32,763 nt of DNA from JBBDWK01 sp040902885 (GCA_040902885.1 JBBDWK010000041.1:1-32763); one strand, 5' to 3'. Numbered from the stretch's first letter, positions 24,547 to 32,028 are shown. Numbers and translations are program-made. Notes: generated by a model not told the origin, from the sequence alone.

Positions 24547-25557
24547 TCAGACTTTGGACTCGATCAGAAACGCCTTCTTGCGACCTCGGGCGACGATCTG
24601 GCCCGAGTATTTCACGAGCCCGTTCGCCGACAGCTTCAGCGTTTTGCCGACCGGATAGTCGAACGTAATCACGTCTCCCTGATCCAGCTTCAGCAGGTCC
24701 TCGACGAGCAGCGTGGGCCCTTCGAGACGAGCGTCCAGACGTACCGGTGCACGCTTCAGCAGCTCGAGCACGCGCCCCTGTTCCTCGGCGGTGGAGGCGG
24801 TCTTGCGCACCGACCACTGCTGGTCGAACTTCTGGCGCAGCATCTTGATGATGATCGACGGCATGCCGATGTTCATCATCCCGGTGGTTTCGCCCACGCG
24901 AATCTCGAGGCCGATGGAGACTACCGCCTCGTTGGGGGCGAGAATTTGGAGGAGTTGCGGCTCCGTCTCCCTGGCATCAATGGTGAAGTTGATATTCGAG
25001 ACGCCTTGCCAGGCGTCGCGAAGGTCGTGCAGAATGATGCGAAACAGGCTGTCGAGAATGTTCTGCTCGATCTCCGTCACCTCGCGCGAGATGCGGCTCA
25101 CCGACTTACCGGAGCCTCCCAGCAGCATTTCCAGGAGTGGAAAGACCAGCGACGGGTTGATCTCCAGAACGGCGTTCCCATCGAAGGGCTTCATGCCTAA
25201 TGAGATCAGGCAGGTGGGAGACGGAAGGCACTGGGAAAATTCCGCGAATGAAAGCTGCTCGACCGACACCAAATTTACGACAACGTAGGCGCGCAAGTAC
25301 GCCGAGAGGCTGGACGCAAGATTACGGGCGAAGTTGTCGTGCAGCAGGTGAATGGCGCGAAGCTGGTCTTTGGCGATGCGGTCGGGGCGGCGGAAGTCGT
25401 AGAGCACCGCCTTCATGGACGCCGAGTCCTGCTTGCCGCTATCCCGCAAGTTGCGGAATACCTTGTCGATCTCGTCCTGCGATAGAAGACGCTCCACGTC
25501 TTTCTTATCGGATGCTTTAGGAGAATCTTTAATACCGGGGCGCCTCGTAAGCGACAC
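24547..25557 (-). CDS. fliM: Flagellar motor switch protein FliM
   Basis: C-ring protein that links CheY-P binding to motor reversal. With the GTG start at 25557 it has 336 residues; a GTG at 25497 (just before ERLLSQDEID) would give 316. The N-terminal CheY-binding-type motif LLSQDEIDKVF is present. The middle domain has YDFRRPDRIAKDQLRAIHLL, GSGKSVSRISREVTEIEQNI and VSIGLEIRVGETTGMMNIGM. The C-terminal SpoA domain has LDLDQ-like LLKLDQGDVITFDYPVGKTL and YSGQIVARGRKKAFLI. All regions are complete. No other flagellar or chemotaxis gene is in the window, and its 5' end overlaps vapC by up to 29 bp. Confidence 0.88.
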   Translation of the reverse strand: MSLTRRPGIKDSPKASDKKDVERLLSQDEIDKVFRNLRDSGKQDSASMKAVLYDFRRPDRIAKDQLRAIHLLHDNFARNLASSLSAYLRAYVVVNLVSVEQLSFAEFSQCLPSPTCLISLGMKPFDGNAVLEINPSLVFPLLEMLLGGSGKSVSRISREVTEIEQNILDSLFRIILHDLRDAWQGVSNINFTIDARETEPQLLQILAPNEAVVSIGLEIRVGETTGMMNIGMPSIIIKMLRQKFDQQWSVRKTASTAEEQGRVLELLKRAPVRLDARLEGPTLLVEDLLKLDQGDVITFDYPVGKTLKLSANGLVKYSGQIVARGRKKAFLIESKV

Positions 25558-25909
25558 CAAGCTCGTTAGCCAGCGCGGAGAAGCGTGGGTCGGCCGTCCA
25601 TAACTGCAACCGCCCCACAATAGCGGACGCCAGGAGGTGAACGTCGATCCAGCCCACGCCGCGGCCATGCAAGTCGCGATCGCGAACGAACGCGGCGACG
25701 TCGCGGTGAGGGATCATGCCCGCTTGATGCATCCGCTCGTAGGCGGCCAGGAGCTTCCCGCGGCCTCCCCGGTCGCCAATGAGGAGTTCTCCATAGACCA
25801 ACTCGTGCCCCGTCACTTCATCGAGGCCGAGGAGTCTGTCCAACTCGGCCCTGTAGGGCGCCTGGTTGGCAAGAAACCGAATCCACACGGAGGTGTCCAC
25901 CAGGACCAT
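25529..25909 (-). CDS. vapC: VapC-type PIN-domain toxin
   Basis: Ribonuclease toxin of 126 residues. The four acidic PIN positions are Asp5 (VLVDTSVW), Glu41 (ELVYGELLIGD), Asp89 (GWIDVHLLASA) and Asp107 (LWTADPRF). The ATG overlaps the vapB TGA by one base (TGATG); a TTG one codon earlier is also possible. The 3' end runs into the presumed fliM start, so the toxin-antitoxin pair sits tightly against an unrelated gene. Confidence 0.92.
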   Translation of the reverse strand: MVLVDTSVWIRFLANQAPYRAELDRLLGLDEVTGHELVYGELLIGDRGGRGKLLAAYERMHQAGMIPHRDVAAFVRDRDLHGRGVGWIDVHLLASAIVGRLQLWTADPRFSALANELGVAYEAPRY

Positions 25910-26124
25910 CAAGCCACCCTTCGCCTGGGCGACGGCCTTTCACGGCGCCTGGGCACGTCGCGTGCCTGAGGCTCCGTGCCGCCCAGAGCCCGAAGGCGCT
26001 GGTATGCCGCGTGGCGTACCAGGGCCTCAAGCCCCAAACGTACGGTCTCCGTATCCGTTGCTGCACCGCAAGCCGCCTTCGCCTCTTTGAGGAGTTTCTC
26101 GTCGACATTGAACGTTTTCTTCAT
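25909..26124 (-). CDS. vapB: VapB-type antitoxin
   Basis: Antitoxin of 71 residues. The N-terminal ribbon-helix-helix-type segment is MKKTFNVDEKLLKEAKAACG followed by ATDTETVRLGLEALVRHAAY (1-41), matching VapB antitoxins of the VapB_antitoxin_2 kind. The C-terminus, rich in Arg and Pro, is the toxin-wrapping tail. There is no clear Shine-Dalgarno. Alternating CCATA/TATGG half-sites upstream are the likely operator. Confidence 0.88.
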   Translation of the reverse strand: MKKTFNVDEKLLKEAKAACGAATDTETVRLGLEALVRHAAYQRLRALGGTEPQARDVPRRRERPSPRRRVA

Positions 26125-26137
26125 ACGTACAGATCTA

Positions 26138-26165
26138 CCATAACAGTATGGCTATTGACACCATA
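26138..26165 (-). promoter_or_regulatory. vapBC operator candidate (three CCATA/TATGG half-sites)
   Basis: CCATA (26138-26142), TATGG (26147-26151) and CCATA (26161-26165) alternate in orientation with 4- and 9-nt spacers, making two overlapping inverted repeats just upstream of vapB. A -10-like TATGGT on the minus strand lies inside. Multiple half-sites are usual for VapBC autoregulation. Confidence 0.45.
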
Positions 26166-26249
26166 CCGTGCCGCGGCTGAATCGTCTTTCCAATGCCGCT
26201 GAATTGCTTTGCGGCAGGGCCGGGGATAGAATCCCGATGAGGAACTGCA

Positions 26250-27884
26250 ATGATCCGATCCCTTCCGCCGATGGCCCTTCTGCTGACCGTATCGATCGCG
26301 TCGGCCCAAGACCGCGTCGGCCGATACGACATCTTCGAGTCGACCCTTAAGAGTTCGGGCGACCGTGCCAATGCTTACGTGGAAGTCTCGGCCGAAGCGT
26401 CGATCGTTCGGCCGGGGGGTGCGAAGTGGACCATTCCCCTCTTCTGGGATGGCGCGGAAGTTTGGAAGTTGCGCGTGAGCCCGGATGCTCCCGGCAAGTG
26501 GGTGTACAGCGTGAAATCGAACGACGCCGGCCTGAACGGAAAGACGGGCAGCTTCCTTTGCGTCGACTCGAAGCGCGCGGGCGGATTGCAGCCTATGGTG
26601 GGATCGCCGAGCCATTTTCAACGCCAGAGCGGAGCGCCGGTGTGGTTCATGGGGGACACGGCATGGGGATATCTCACCGACAGCGAAGTTGACAAGCACC
26701 ACCGGCCGCAGGCCGAGTATTACGCGAAGACGAGGGCGTCCCAAGGCTTCAACGCGATCACTTCGATGATGCTCAGCGAGCAAGGGGTCGGCAACCAGAA
26801 CGGAAAGCCGTTCGACGATATAGCGGCCGAGAGAATGAACTCGCGCTACTGGCAGGAGGTCGACGAGCGTGTGGCGTTCGCGAACCGCCTGGGACTGACC
26901 GTGGGCCTTGCGATCGCGTGGGGCGACAAGCGCAAAGTGGAGCCTTTCGCGTGGCGCATGTTCCCGAATCTTGAAGCGAGAAAACGCTACGCGCGCTATA
27001 TCGCGGCCCGCTACAGCGCATACGATGTGTATTTCATCGTCTCCGGGGAATGGCACGCGGAAATCCGCACTCGCGACGGCGTCACGCAGGACCAGATTTT
27101 CCGGGAATTTGTCGCATTAGGAGATGAGCTGGCGGCGGCCGATCCGCACGATCGAATGATCGGTATTCATCCCATGACGCAGAACGGAAGCGTCCGCGAG
27201 TATGCTGCCGCCTCATGGATGTCTTTTGGCGACTACCAGCAGAACTACAGCGATTTGCACGACCGCGTGTTGCTCTCCCGGTACCTGCGCGGCCCGGTAG
27301 TTAACTCCGAGTACGGATATCACCTGCGGGACCAGAACGGCGACGGTAAGCCGGACAAGAGCAATAGCTATGCGACCGAAGACATGAGATTCGCCAGTTG
27401 GGACGTGGTGACTGCGGGCGGATACCTGGTGACTGGCTTTGGCACGACCTACTTCGGCGGCCATCGCGATCCCGGGCCGTTCGACGTTGACGCGAAGAAG
27501 AACGACGATTGGGAGGCGCAGATCGGCTACATCAAGAAGTTCTTCGAGCAACTGCCGTGGTGGAAGCTGGCGCCGGCCCATCAACTGTTGTCATCCTCGG
27601 CGCCGCGCTCGCCCGATCGTACGGAGGGCGGCGTTCGTCCGCCGGCAGTAACCTACTGGGCGATGGCTGTCCCCGGAGAGACTTATGTGGTTTATATTCG
27701 CGGAACCACCGAACCGGTCGAGTTAGAGCTGGGTGCTCGCTCCCGGCCCTTCGCAATCCGCGAGTACAATCCGCGAAGCGGAGAATTCCGGAAGCTCGGA
27801 GAACAGGAGGTCGCTGGCCGGTATAAGTACCGGGCGCCGGATAGCCAGGACTGGCTGGTTTTGTTGGAGGCGGCCGCGCGCTAA
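26250..27884 (+). CDS. Secreted DUF5060/DUF4038 glycosidase (apiosidase-like fold)
   Basis: Exported glycoside hydrolase-like protein of 544 residues with a signal peptide (MIRSLPPMALLLTVSIASAQ) and GAGGA 6 nt before the ATG. A DUF5060 sandwich covers 25-110 (RYDIFESTL, WTIPLFWDGAEVWKLRVSPD). A DUF4038 barrel follows at about 112-430: PVWFMGDTAWGYL near 130-142, acid/base candidate IVSGEWHAE (Glu267), nucleophile candidate VVNSEYGYH (Glu354). The C-terminal sandwich (about 460-544) ends REYNPRSGEFRKL and DWLVLLEA. It is a distant paralogue of the gene at 1499-3304. It probably cleaves plant cell-wall side chains; the specificity is unknown. Confidence 0.82.
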   Translation: MIRSLPPMALLLTVSIASAQDRVGRYDIFESTLKSSGDRANAYVEVSAEASIVRPGGAKWTIPLFWDGAEVWKLRVSPDAPGKWVYSVKSNDAGLNGKTGSFLCVDSKRAGGLQPMVGSPSHFQRQSGAPVWFMGDTAWGYLTDSEVDKHHRPQAEYYAKTRASQGFNAITSMMLSEQGVGNQNGKPFDDIAAERMNSRYWQEVDERVAFANRLGLTVGLAIAWGDKRKVEPFAWRMFPNLEARKRYARYIAARYSAYDVYFIVSGEWHAEIRTRDGVTQDQIFREFVALGDELAAADPHDRMIGIHPMTQNGSVREYAAASWMSFGDYQQNYSDLHDRVLLSRYLRGPVVNSEYGYHLRDQNGDGKPDKSNSYATEDMRFASWDVVTAGGYLVTGFGTTYFGGHRDPGPFDVDAKKNDDWEAQIGYIKKFFEQLPWWKLAPAHQLLSSSAPRSPDRTEGGVRPPAVTYWAMAVPGETYVVYIRGTTEPVELELGARSRPFAIREYNPRSGEFRKLGEQEVAGRYKYRAPDSQDWLVLLEAAAR

Positions 27885-27924
27885 TACTTGAGCGCGATTT
27901 ACGACATCCACCGGTACCGCAAGT

Positions 27925-28026
27925 TCAGTCCAGCGTCACGACGGTGTAGCGGCCGGGTGTGGATTGGCTTGGATCAGACCCGAAGGAAGAAGCCTGGTTC
28001 AGCGCCGTCGTTGACCAGCCTTGATT
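27925..28026 (-). pseudogene. Possible 3' fragment of a lost secreted-protein gene
   Basis: A 33-codon minus-strand frame with no start reads NQGWSTTALNQASSFGSDPS and then QSTPGRYTVVTLD before a TGA (27925-27927). It has ordinary protein-like composition and reads like the C-terminus of a larger exported protein. No upstream continuation was found before the PQQ-type gene begins at 28049. It may be chance; no family assigned. Confidence 0.25.
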
Positions 28027-28048
28027 CGTGAGGCGTTCCGTTCTTGAG

Positions 28049-29482
28049 CTACCGATTCGTCACCGCGAAATCGTATAAGGCTGCCGCTGTACGCACCCAG
28101 AGGTGGCCGTCGGCAATCGCCGGAGTCGCGAACACTTCCTCGCCCAGATCGCCGGCCGCGACCACCTCCCATTGGGCGCCACCTTTCAAAACCGAAACCT
28201 TACCCCCGCGGCTGATCATGTAGACCTTACCGTCGCCGGCGACCGGCGAGGCATAATACTCATCTAACGCATGCGTCAGTCTTCCTTGCTTCAAAAGCTT
28301 TCCGCTGGCAGGATCAAGCGTCTGCACGATCCCGCCATTCCGAACCAGGTACAGCACGTTCTGATAGAACAAAATCGAGGGCACATCGGGCAGGGACTTG
28401 TCATAACGCCACAGCACGTGCGTTGCGGTCACATCGCCACGGCCACCGAGCCTGATCGCCAATGCCGCGTTTGATGAGGTGCGCCGCAAGCGGTAATACA
28501 TCCAGTCCTTCTCGTCGAGCAGGCCATCTTTGTCGAGATCCTGCATATCCCACGTGGCTGGATGCCAATTCTTAGGAATCTCTTCTTTGGACAGCTTTCC
28601 GTCGCCGTCCTTATCGTGCAGCCTGAGCATCTCTTCAAACCCTGGCAATTCCATGCGCTCGCTCGGCTCTCCCCCAGGGGCCCACCCGTTGAAGTACAGC
28701 GTCTCGTTAGCGATCACAGGGACCGATTTCACCTGATAGGTGAGGCCCCGTGCTCGCCACAACAATTCGCCTGTCCCTACGTCATAACTGGTCATCTGGT
28801 ATGAGCCAGGAACGATGAGTTCCGTGTGCGAATTCGACTCATGGACGATCGGCGTTGAGAAACTGTGGACCATCTCTGGGCGCTCCGTCTTCCACACCAC
28901 CTTGCCCGTGTTTTGGTCCATAGCGAGCAGAAACGAGTCCCGGTCCTGATCGCAGACCATAAGGACCCTTCCAAGCGCCAGCACGGGAGACGCCGCCATA
29001 CCGTGGAAATTTGTGAACGGGCCAAGCGGAACATGCCAGCGCTCCTTGCCGTCCCGGTCGTAAGAGATCAATCCATAGTCGGCGAAAAAGACGTACACGT
29101 TGGTCCCGTCGGTAACAGGGGTGGGTGCGGCCGCATCATTGAGCTTGTTCCGCTTCTCGTTTCTACGGCCGGGCGCCTCGCGCCGCCAGACAATCTTGCC
29201 TGTCGTGCGCTCCAACGCGAGAGTGAATAGTCTTCCATTCTCGTGGCCGGTCAAATAGATCCGCCCGCCGGTAACCACGGGCGACGACTTTCCCGCTGGA
29301 AGAGCCGTCTTCCAAACCACGTTGGTGGCAGGCCCGATTTGCGAAGGAAGCGTGCCGTTTTCGGCTATGCCCGACCCGTTCGGCCCACGCAAGCGCGGCC
29401 ACTCAGAAGCTTCAAGATGATCCGCGGTGAAGCTTACCAACGACAAGATGACTGTCAGTCTCACACGTTGAAGCAAATACAT
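28049..29482 (-). CDS. Exported PQQ-type beta-propeller protein with EF-hands
   Basis: Outer-wrapped beta-propeller protein of 477 residues with an uncleared signal segment (MYLLQRVRLTVILSLVSF). It begins SEWPRLRGPNGSGIAE, the usual opening of PQQ-like (PF13360) propellers in Planctomycetes and Acidobacteria. Repeats with DxxTGKxVW are at LERTTGKIVWRRE, MDQNTGKVVWKTE and YDVGTGELLWRAR. An insert holds two EF-hand loops, DKDGDGKLSKEE (about 290-301) and DLDKDGLLDEKD (about 316-327), predicted to bind calcium. There is no PQQ-dehydrogenase active site, so a binding or scaffolding role is more likely than catalysis. The start at 29482 fits the signal and the TACAAT 6 nt upstream; a GTG at 29518 is an alternative. 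Confidence 0.85.
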   Translation of the reverse strand: MYLLQRVRLTVILSLVSFTADHLEASEWPRLRGPNGSGIAENGTLPSQIGPATNVVWKTALPAGKSSPVVTGGRIYLTGHENGRLFTLALERTTGKIVWRREAPGRRNEKRNKLNDAAAPTPVTDGTNVYVFFADYGLISYDRDGKERWHVPLGPFTNFHGMAASPVLALGRVLMVCDQDRDSFLLAMDQNTGKVVWKTERPEMVHSFSTPIVHESNSHTELIVPGSYQMTSYDVGTGELLWRARGLTYQVKSVPVIANETLYFNGWAPGGEPSERMELPGFEEMLRLHDKDGDGKLSKEEIPKNWHPATWDMQDLDKDGLLDEKDWMYYRLRRTSSNAALAIRLGGRGDVTATHVLWRYDKSLPDVPSILFYQNVLYLVRNGGIVQTLDPASGKLLKQGRLTHALDEYYASPVAGDGKVYMISRGGKVSVLKGGAQWEVVAAGDLGEEVFATPAIADGHLWVRTAAALYDFAVTNR

Positions 29483-29488
29483 CGAACT

Positions 29489-29494
29489 ATTGTA
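29489..29494 (-). promoter_or_regulatory. -10 element just before the PQQ-type gene
   Basis: TACAAT on the minus strand ends 6 nt before the ATG at 29482 and no Shine-Dalgarno is present, so transcription may begin at or beside the start codon. A -35 is weak (TGGTAC near 29512-29517). Confidence 0.4.
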
Positions 29495-29593
29495 TGTGGC
29501 TTGGACGAATGGTACCACCCTCAGGATGGTCTCAGATGAGTAACGGCGTTAACGGCGACTCAATCGCTGAACCCGGCTGCGTCGGAGGAGTGG

Positions 29594-30364
29594 TCAAGCG
29601 ACGGGCTGATTTCTGAGATTATCCGCGTACGTGCGCCCGCTCTCGTATCCAGCGCGGAAGGCGCGTGTGCCGGCGACGTCGGGATACTGGTCACTCAGTG
29701 TGGGGAATGCTTCCTCGAACGACTTGCCCAGCAGGGCGCGACTCTGCGCGGCTTCAAAGCCCGTTCGGAAAACAATCTCGTCCCGCTCGAAGTCTTCGCC
29801 AAGCGCCATGTATCTCTCCTTCTCGGCCTGCCTCAATCCGAGCCACCACTTCTTCCGCGCGGCGTCAATGGATTCGGCGCCCGCTTGCGCCATGATGGCG
29901 CGGACCTCTTCTTCATCCTTAGTTTCGACGACAATAACGGTGCGGCCTTGACGCAGTGCGTCTTCGTAGACGAACACTTCGTCTCGCGGGAGTCCCTCGA
30001 AAAGTGCGTCCTCGATGGCTTCGCCCGCCAGCTTGCCGCCCTGTACTCCGCCGAGACCCAAGAGTGTGGTGCCAATAAGTCCGCCGACCAGAATTGGTCC
30101 TACGCCGGGAAGGAGAAGGCTCGCAACAGCGGCTCCCAAGGAAAAGCCTCCGGCCGCTCCGACAGCGCCGCCCAACACCTCGCCCATCGCGGCACCCATG
30201 CCTGGCTGCTCGCCTTCGCTAAGGGGGATCTCTTTGGTGGCTTCTTGGGGAGCACCGGGCCAGAGCACAACGATCGCGTTGTCGGTTATGCCCAACTGAT
30301 GCAACCGAAACAAGCACTCTTTGGCATCCGCCGCGTGTTCAAACACTCCTGTGATCGTCGCCAT
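29594..30364 (-). CDS. Glycine-zipper stress-type protein (general stress protein 17M-like)
   Basis: Protein of 256 residues. The N-terminus (1-45: MATITGVFEHAADAKECLFR, LHQLGITDNAIVVLW) matches the ferredoxin-like start of general-stress 17M/DUF1269 proteins. A Gly/Ala-rich glycine-zipper segment follows (about 55-112: GAAMGEVLGGAVGAAGGFSL, GAAVASLLLPGVGPILVGGL), probably a membrane hairpin. Then comes a second alpha/beta part (VIVVETKDEEEVRAIMAQAG) and an unusual acidic C-terminal extension of about 90 residues (WWLGLRQAEKERYMALGEDF to ESGRTYADNLR). The extension resembles no family I recognise. The function is unknown; a role in envelope stress is inferred. Confidence 0.7.
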   Translation of the reverse strand: MATITGVFEHAADAKECLFRLHQLGITDNAIVVLWPGAPQEATKEIPLSEGEQPGMGAAMGEVLGGAVGAAGGFSLGAAVASLLLPGVGPILVGGLIGTTLLGLGGVQGGKLAGEAIEDALFEGLPRDEVFVYEDALRQGRTVIVVETKDEEEVRAIMAQAGAESIDAARKKWWLGLRQAEKERYMALGEDFERDEIVFRTGFEAAQSRALLGKSFEEAFPTLSDQYPDVAGTRAFRAGYESGRTYADNLRNQPVA

Positions 30365-30557
30365 GAAGATCGATTAGCAAGCATGTTGCCAAACGTGCTA
30401 ATAAGCTCTGTTGACGAAATAGCCGACCTTAGCCTGGTTCGCTGCCAGCGAGTCCGTTCGGTCTGGAAACGATCCTCACTCTAGGAGAACTCTTGCCTCG
30501 AAACAGGTGCCAGTGGATCACTACGGAGACTTCGCGGTCGGACTTGTCGTTGATTTC

Positions 30558-30602
30558 TGGAGCCACCCGCCGGGATCGAACTGGCGACCTGCTGATTACG
30601 AA
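30558..30602 (-). other. tRNA-Thr(CGT) 3' fragment: likely integration (attR-type) site
   Basis: Read on the minus strand, the 45 bases form the 3' part of a tRNA: anticodon loop TTCGTAA (anticodon CGT), 3' anticodon strand TCAGC, variable loop AGGTC, T-arm GCCAG-TTCGATC-CCGGC, acceptor strand GGGTGGC, discriminator T and CCA. The 5' half is missing, and homology stops exactly at the anticodon loop. This is the usual crossover segment of tyrosine-recombinase elements. In the T-stem one A-C mismatch (position 52-62) suggests either drift or a variant tRNA. Orientation puts element DNA on the higher-coordinate side and chromosome on the lower side. No intact tRNA-Thr or integrase lies in the window. 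Confidence 0.75.
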
Positions 30603-30703
30603 AAATATGCACCTATTCCAAAAGCTGTAGCTTGTTTTCAACAACTTGGGGAAGCTGCTTTTGCTCAAATAGCAACCTCAAGCGAACCAAACCGATAGGG
30701 TCT

Positions 30704-30722
30704 TGGCACAGTTCTGGCACAG
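30704..30722. repeat. Direct repeat next to the attachment site
   Basis: TGGCACAG occurs at 30704-30711 and 30715-30722, an 11-bp period (one helical turn), about 100 bp inside the presumed element end. Short repeats like this can be integrase arm-binding sites; that is inference. Confidence 0.4.
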
Positions 30723-30932
30723 CTAAGCGCGCCGCCGGCGCTTGATGGAATCGAGAATTTCGTCGACTGTCAAGTCCTTTTGCCAATGGGTCCGGTCCTT
30801 CGTGTAATCGCCCGAACCAGATCGATTGAGTCGAAGGAAGCGTGCCAGACCGTCGACGCCCAGCTCGCGGCGGAGCACGTCCAGCGCGTGCCGTTCAAAC
30901 TGCTCGTCGGTCATAATGTCGAGAGTGCTCAT
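30723..30932 (-). CDS. Small protein paired with PIN gene (probable antitoxin)
   Basis: Protein of 69 residues: MSTLDIMTDEQFERHALDVL, then RRELGVDGLARFLRLNRSGS and GDYTKDRTHWQKDLTVDEIL. The pattern EQFxxxALxxLxxELGxxGxxRFL followed by GDYTxxRxxW belongs to a small family I know mainly as a neighbour of PIN-domain genes, presumably antitoxins. Its ATG overlaps the PIN stop codon by 4 bp (ATGA). The product looks intact even though its PIN partner is frameshifted. Confidence 0.7.
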   Translation of the reverse strand: MSTLDIMTDEQFERHALDVLRRELGVDGLARFLRLNRSGSGDYTKDRTHWQKDLTVDEILDSIKRRRRA

Positions 30933-31365
30933 GGTAAGCTCTCCTGACTCCAGGATAGCGGATTTCGCACCGTGACCCTCGGACTACCGTCACCACGCGA
31001 GGCCCTCCTACTGAACCCATCATCAGTTGTGAGGAGGACATCGACGCCGGCCGCCTCCGCGCAAGCGAGATGCAACGCGTCAAATGGTCCGTAACCTGCG
31101 TCCTCGAGGTCGCGTGCCCGGCCAGCGATACTGTCGTTTACTTCCACAACTTCGGACGCGAGTGTCATAAGGGCGAGATTCTCCGACCGCCTCTCCCTGT
31201 TGGGATTCCTGCCGATTTCATCGACAAGTGCTTCGCTGGAGGTCCAATGAACAGTGCCCTCACGGATTCGTCTGAGGATCTCTACAACGGCCTCTGCCTC
31301 CTGATGGATACTGCTGGATGTCATCAGGGTCGAAAATTTTTCGCGGCCCAAAGACACCAGGGCAT
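30929..31365 (-). pseudogene. Frameshifted PIN-domain toxin gene
   Basis: The main frame reads IHQEAEAVVEILRRIREGTV, later EALVDEIGRNPNRERR, then GYGPFDALHLACAEAAGVDV and LLTTDDGFSRRAS. This is a PIN domain of the AbiEii-independent VapC-like group with acidic residues in EAL, PFDALH and TTDD. The first beta-strand with the essential LDTC/LDNC Asp is missing from this frame. In a neighbouring frame the bases just upstream read GVFGPRKIFDPDDIQQY, fitting the expected start (VFGRxFDPDDIQQY) with shifts before and after. The frame's further extension to 31453 is unlike PIN proteins. The gene is therefore probably inactivated by at least one frameshift near 31325-31365, unless this is sequencing error. 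Confidence 0.65.
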
Positions 31366-31382
31366 TCGAGAACGCGAAGCTG

Positions 31383-31577
31383 GTGAGCTTAATCCCGGTG
31401 CAGGAGTTTGAGCAAGCGCAACCGCTGCTCCAGCGTGTGGTGGATCTGTACAACCAAGTTTATACCGAGTGGCTGGATTTCAGCGGACAGACGATGCGTG
31501 GCACAAACCTGCGCATGGGGCACGCGATGGGCGCAATGAAGCTGGGCGAACAGGCCGCGCCAATTCACAGAGGGTAG
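31383..31577 (+). CDS. Hypothetical protein, possibly the end of a longer gene
   Basis: From a GTG the frame reads MSLIPVQEFEQAQPLLQRVV then DLYNQVYTEWLDFSGQTMRG and ends APIHRG (64 aa). It is mostly helical and amphipathic. The frame is open upstream across the antisense PIN remnant (FSRPKDTRAFENAKL), so this may be the C-terminus of a truncated gene. It ends 2 bp before the next ATG. No family is recognised. Confidence 0.4.
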   Translation: MSLIPVQEFEQAQPLLQRVVDLYNQVYTEWLDFSGQTMRGTNLRMGHAMGAMKLGEQAAPIHRG

Positions 31578-31579
31578 CC

Positions 31580-31753
31580 ATGGCGAAATCGAATGTTCCG
31601 AAAATGGGAGGCGTTCCGCACCGCGTCAAGATGCCTCAGCGCCTCAGCGCCTCTGTCGTGCATAGTAGCGTGGCCAGCGCGCACCCGATTGGCCCGGTAC
31701 GGCGATTGCCCGGTGGAAACCGGGCACCAGGACCAGGAGGACTACCGCGATGA
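31580..31753 (+). CDS. Small basic hypothetical protein (57 aa)
   Basis: It reads MAKSNVPKMGGVPHRVKMPQ, then RLSASVVHSSVASAHPIGPV, ending GPGGLPR: basic, Gly/Pro/Ser-rich, with little secondary structure expected. AGAGGG lies 5 nt before the ATG. Its stop overlaps the next start (ATGA at 31750-31753). The gene contains a short tandem repeat (CCTCAGCG twice). Function unknown. Confidence 0.45.
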   Translation: MAKSNVPKMGGVPHRVKMPQRLSASVVHSSVASAHPIGPVRRLPGGNRAPGPGGLPR

Positions 31754-32028
31754 TCGGCCAATATCCCATCCAGAGCTTGAGCATCCAGACGGCACTAGGC
31801 CGGGAAACGCTCCGGGTCGCTGAACAAATTGATTGCGCGTTGAAATCCGGCTTGCCCGTGCCAGCCTACTTGTGGAAGGAATTGTTGGCTGCATTGAACG
31901 CCCATTCGCCGGACGTAATGAAGACGGCATTCGGGCGAGTGTTCAGCTATTTGATTGAGGAGAGAATCAATGGAAACGATGGAGCAGTTTGCCCCGTCAG
32001 AAAGCCCGGTTTGGGCTCCCAAGAATGA
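31750..32028 (+). CDS. Hypothetical protein (92 aa)
   Basis: MIGQYPIQSLSIQTALGRET is followed by LRVAEQIDCALKSGLPVPAY and LWKELLAALNAHSPDVMKTA; a helical core spans about 14-70 and the tail is polar. AGGAGG lies 9 nt before the ATG, a strong site. It is coupled to the upstream 57-aa gene and overlaps the next by 59 bp. No family is recognised. Confidence 0.5.
   Translation: MIGQYPIQSLSIQTALGRETLRVAEQIDCALKSGLPVPAYLWKELLAALNAHSPDVMKTAFGRVFSYLIEERINGNDGAVCPVRKPGLGSQE

Noticed and set aside
30374..30401. Inverted repeat TTAGCA...TGCTAA near the start of the stress-type gene
   Set aside because: Six-base arms with imperfect inner pairing; too weak to call an operator or terminator.
30507..30698. 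Small plus-strand ORF containing SHPPGSNWRPADYE
   Set aside because: That peptide is the translation of the tRNA fragment's complement, a well-known annotation artefact.
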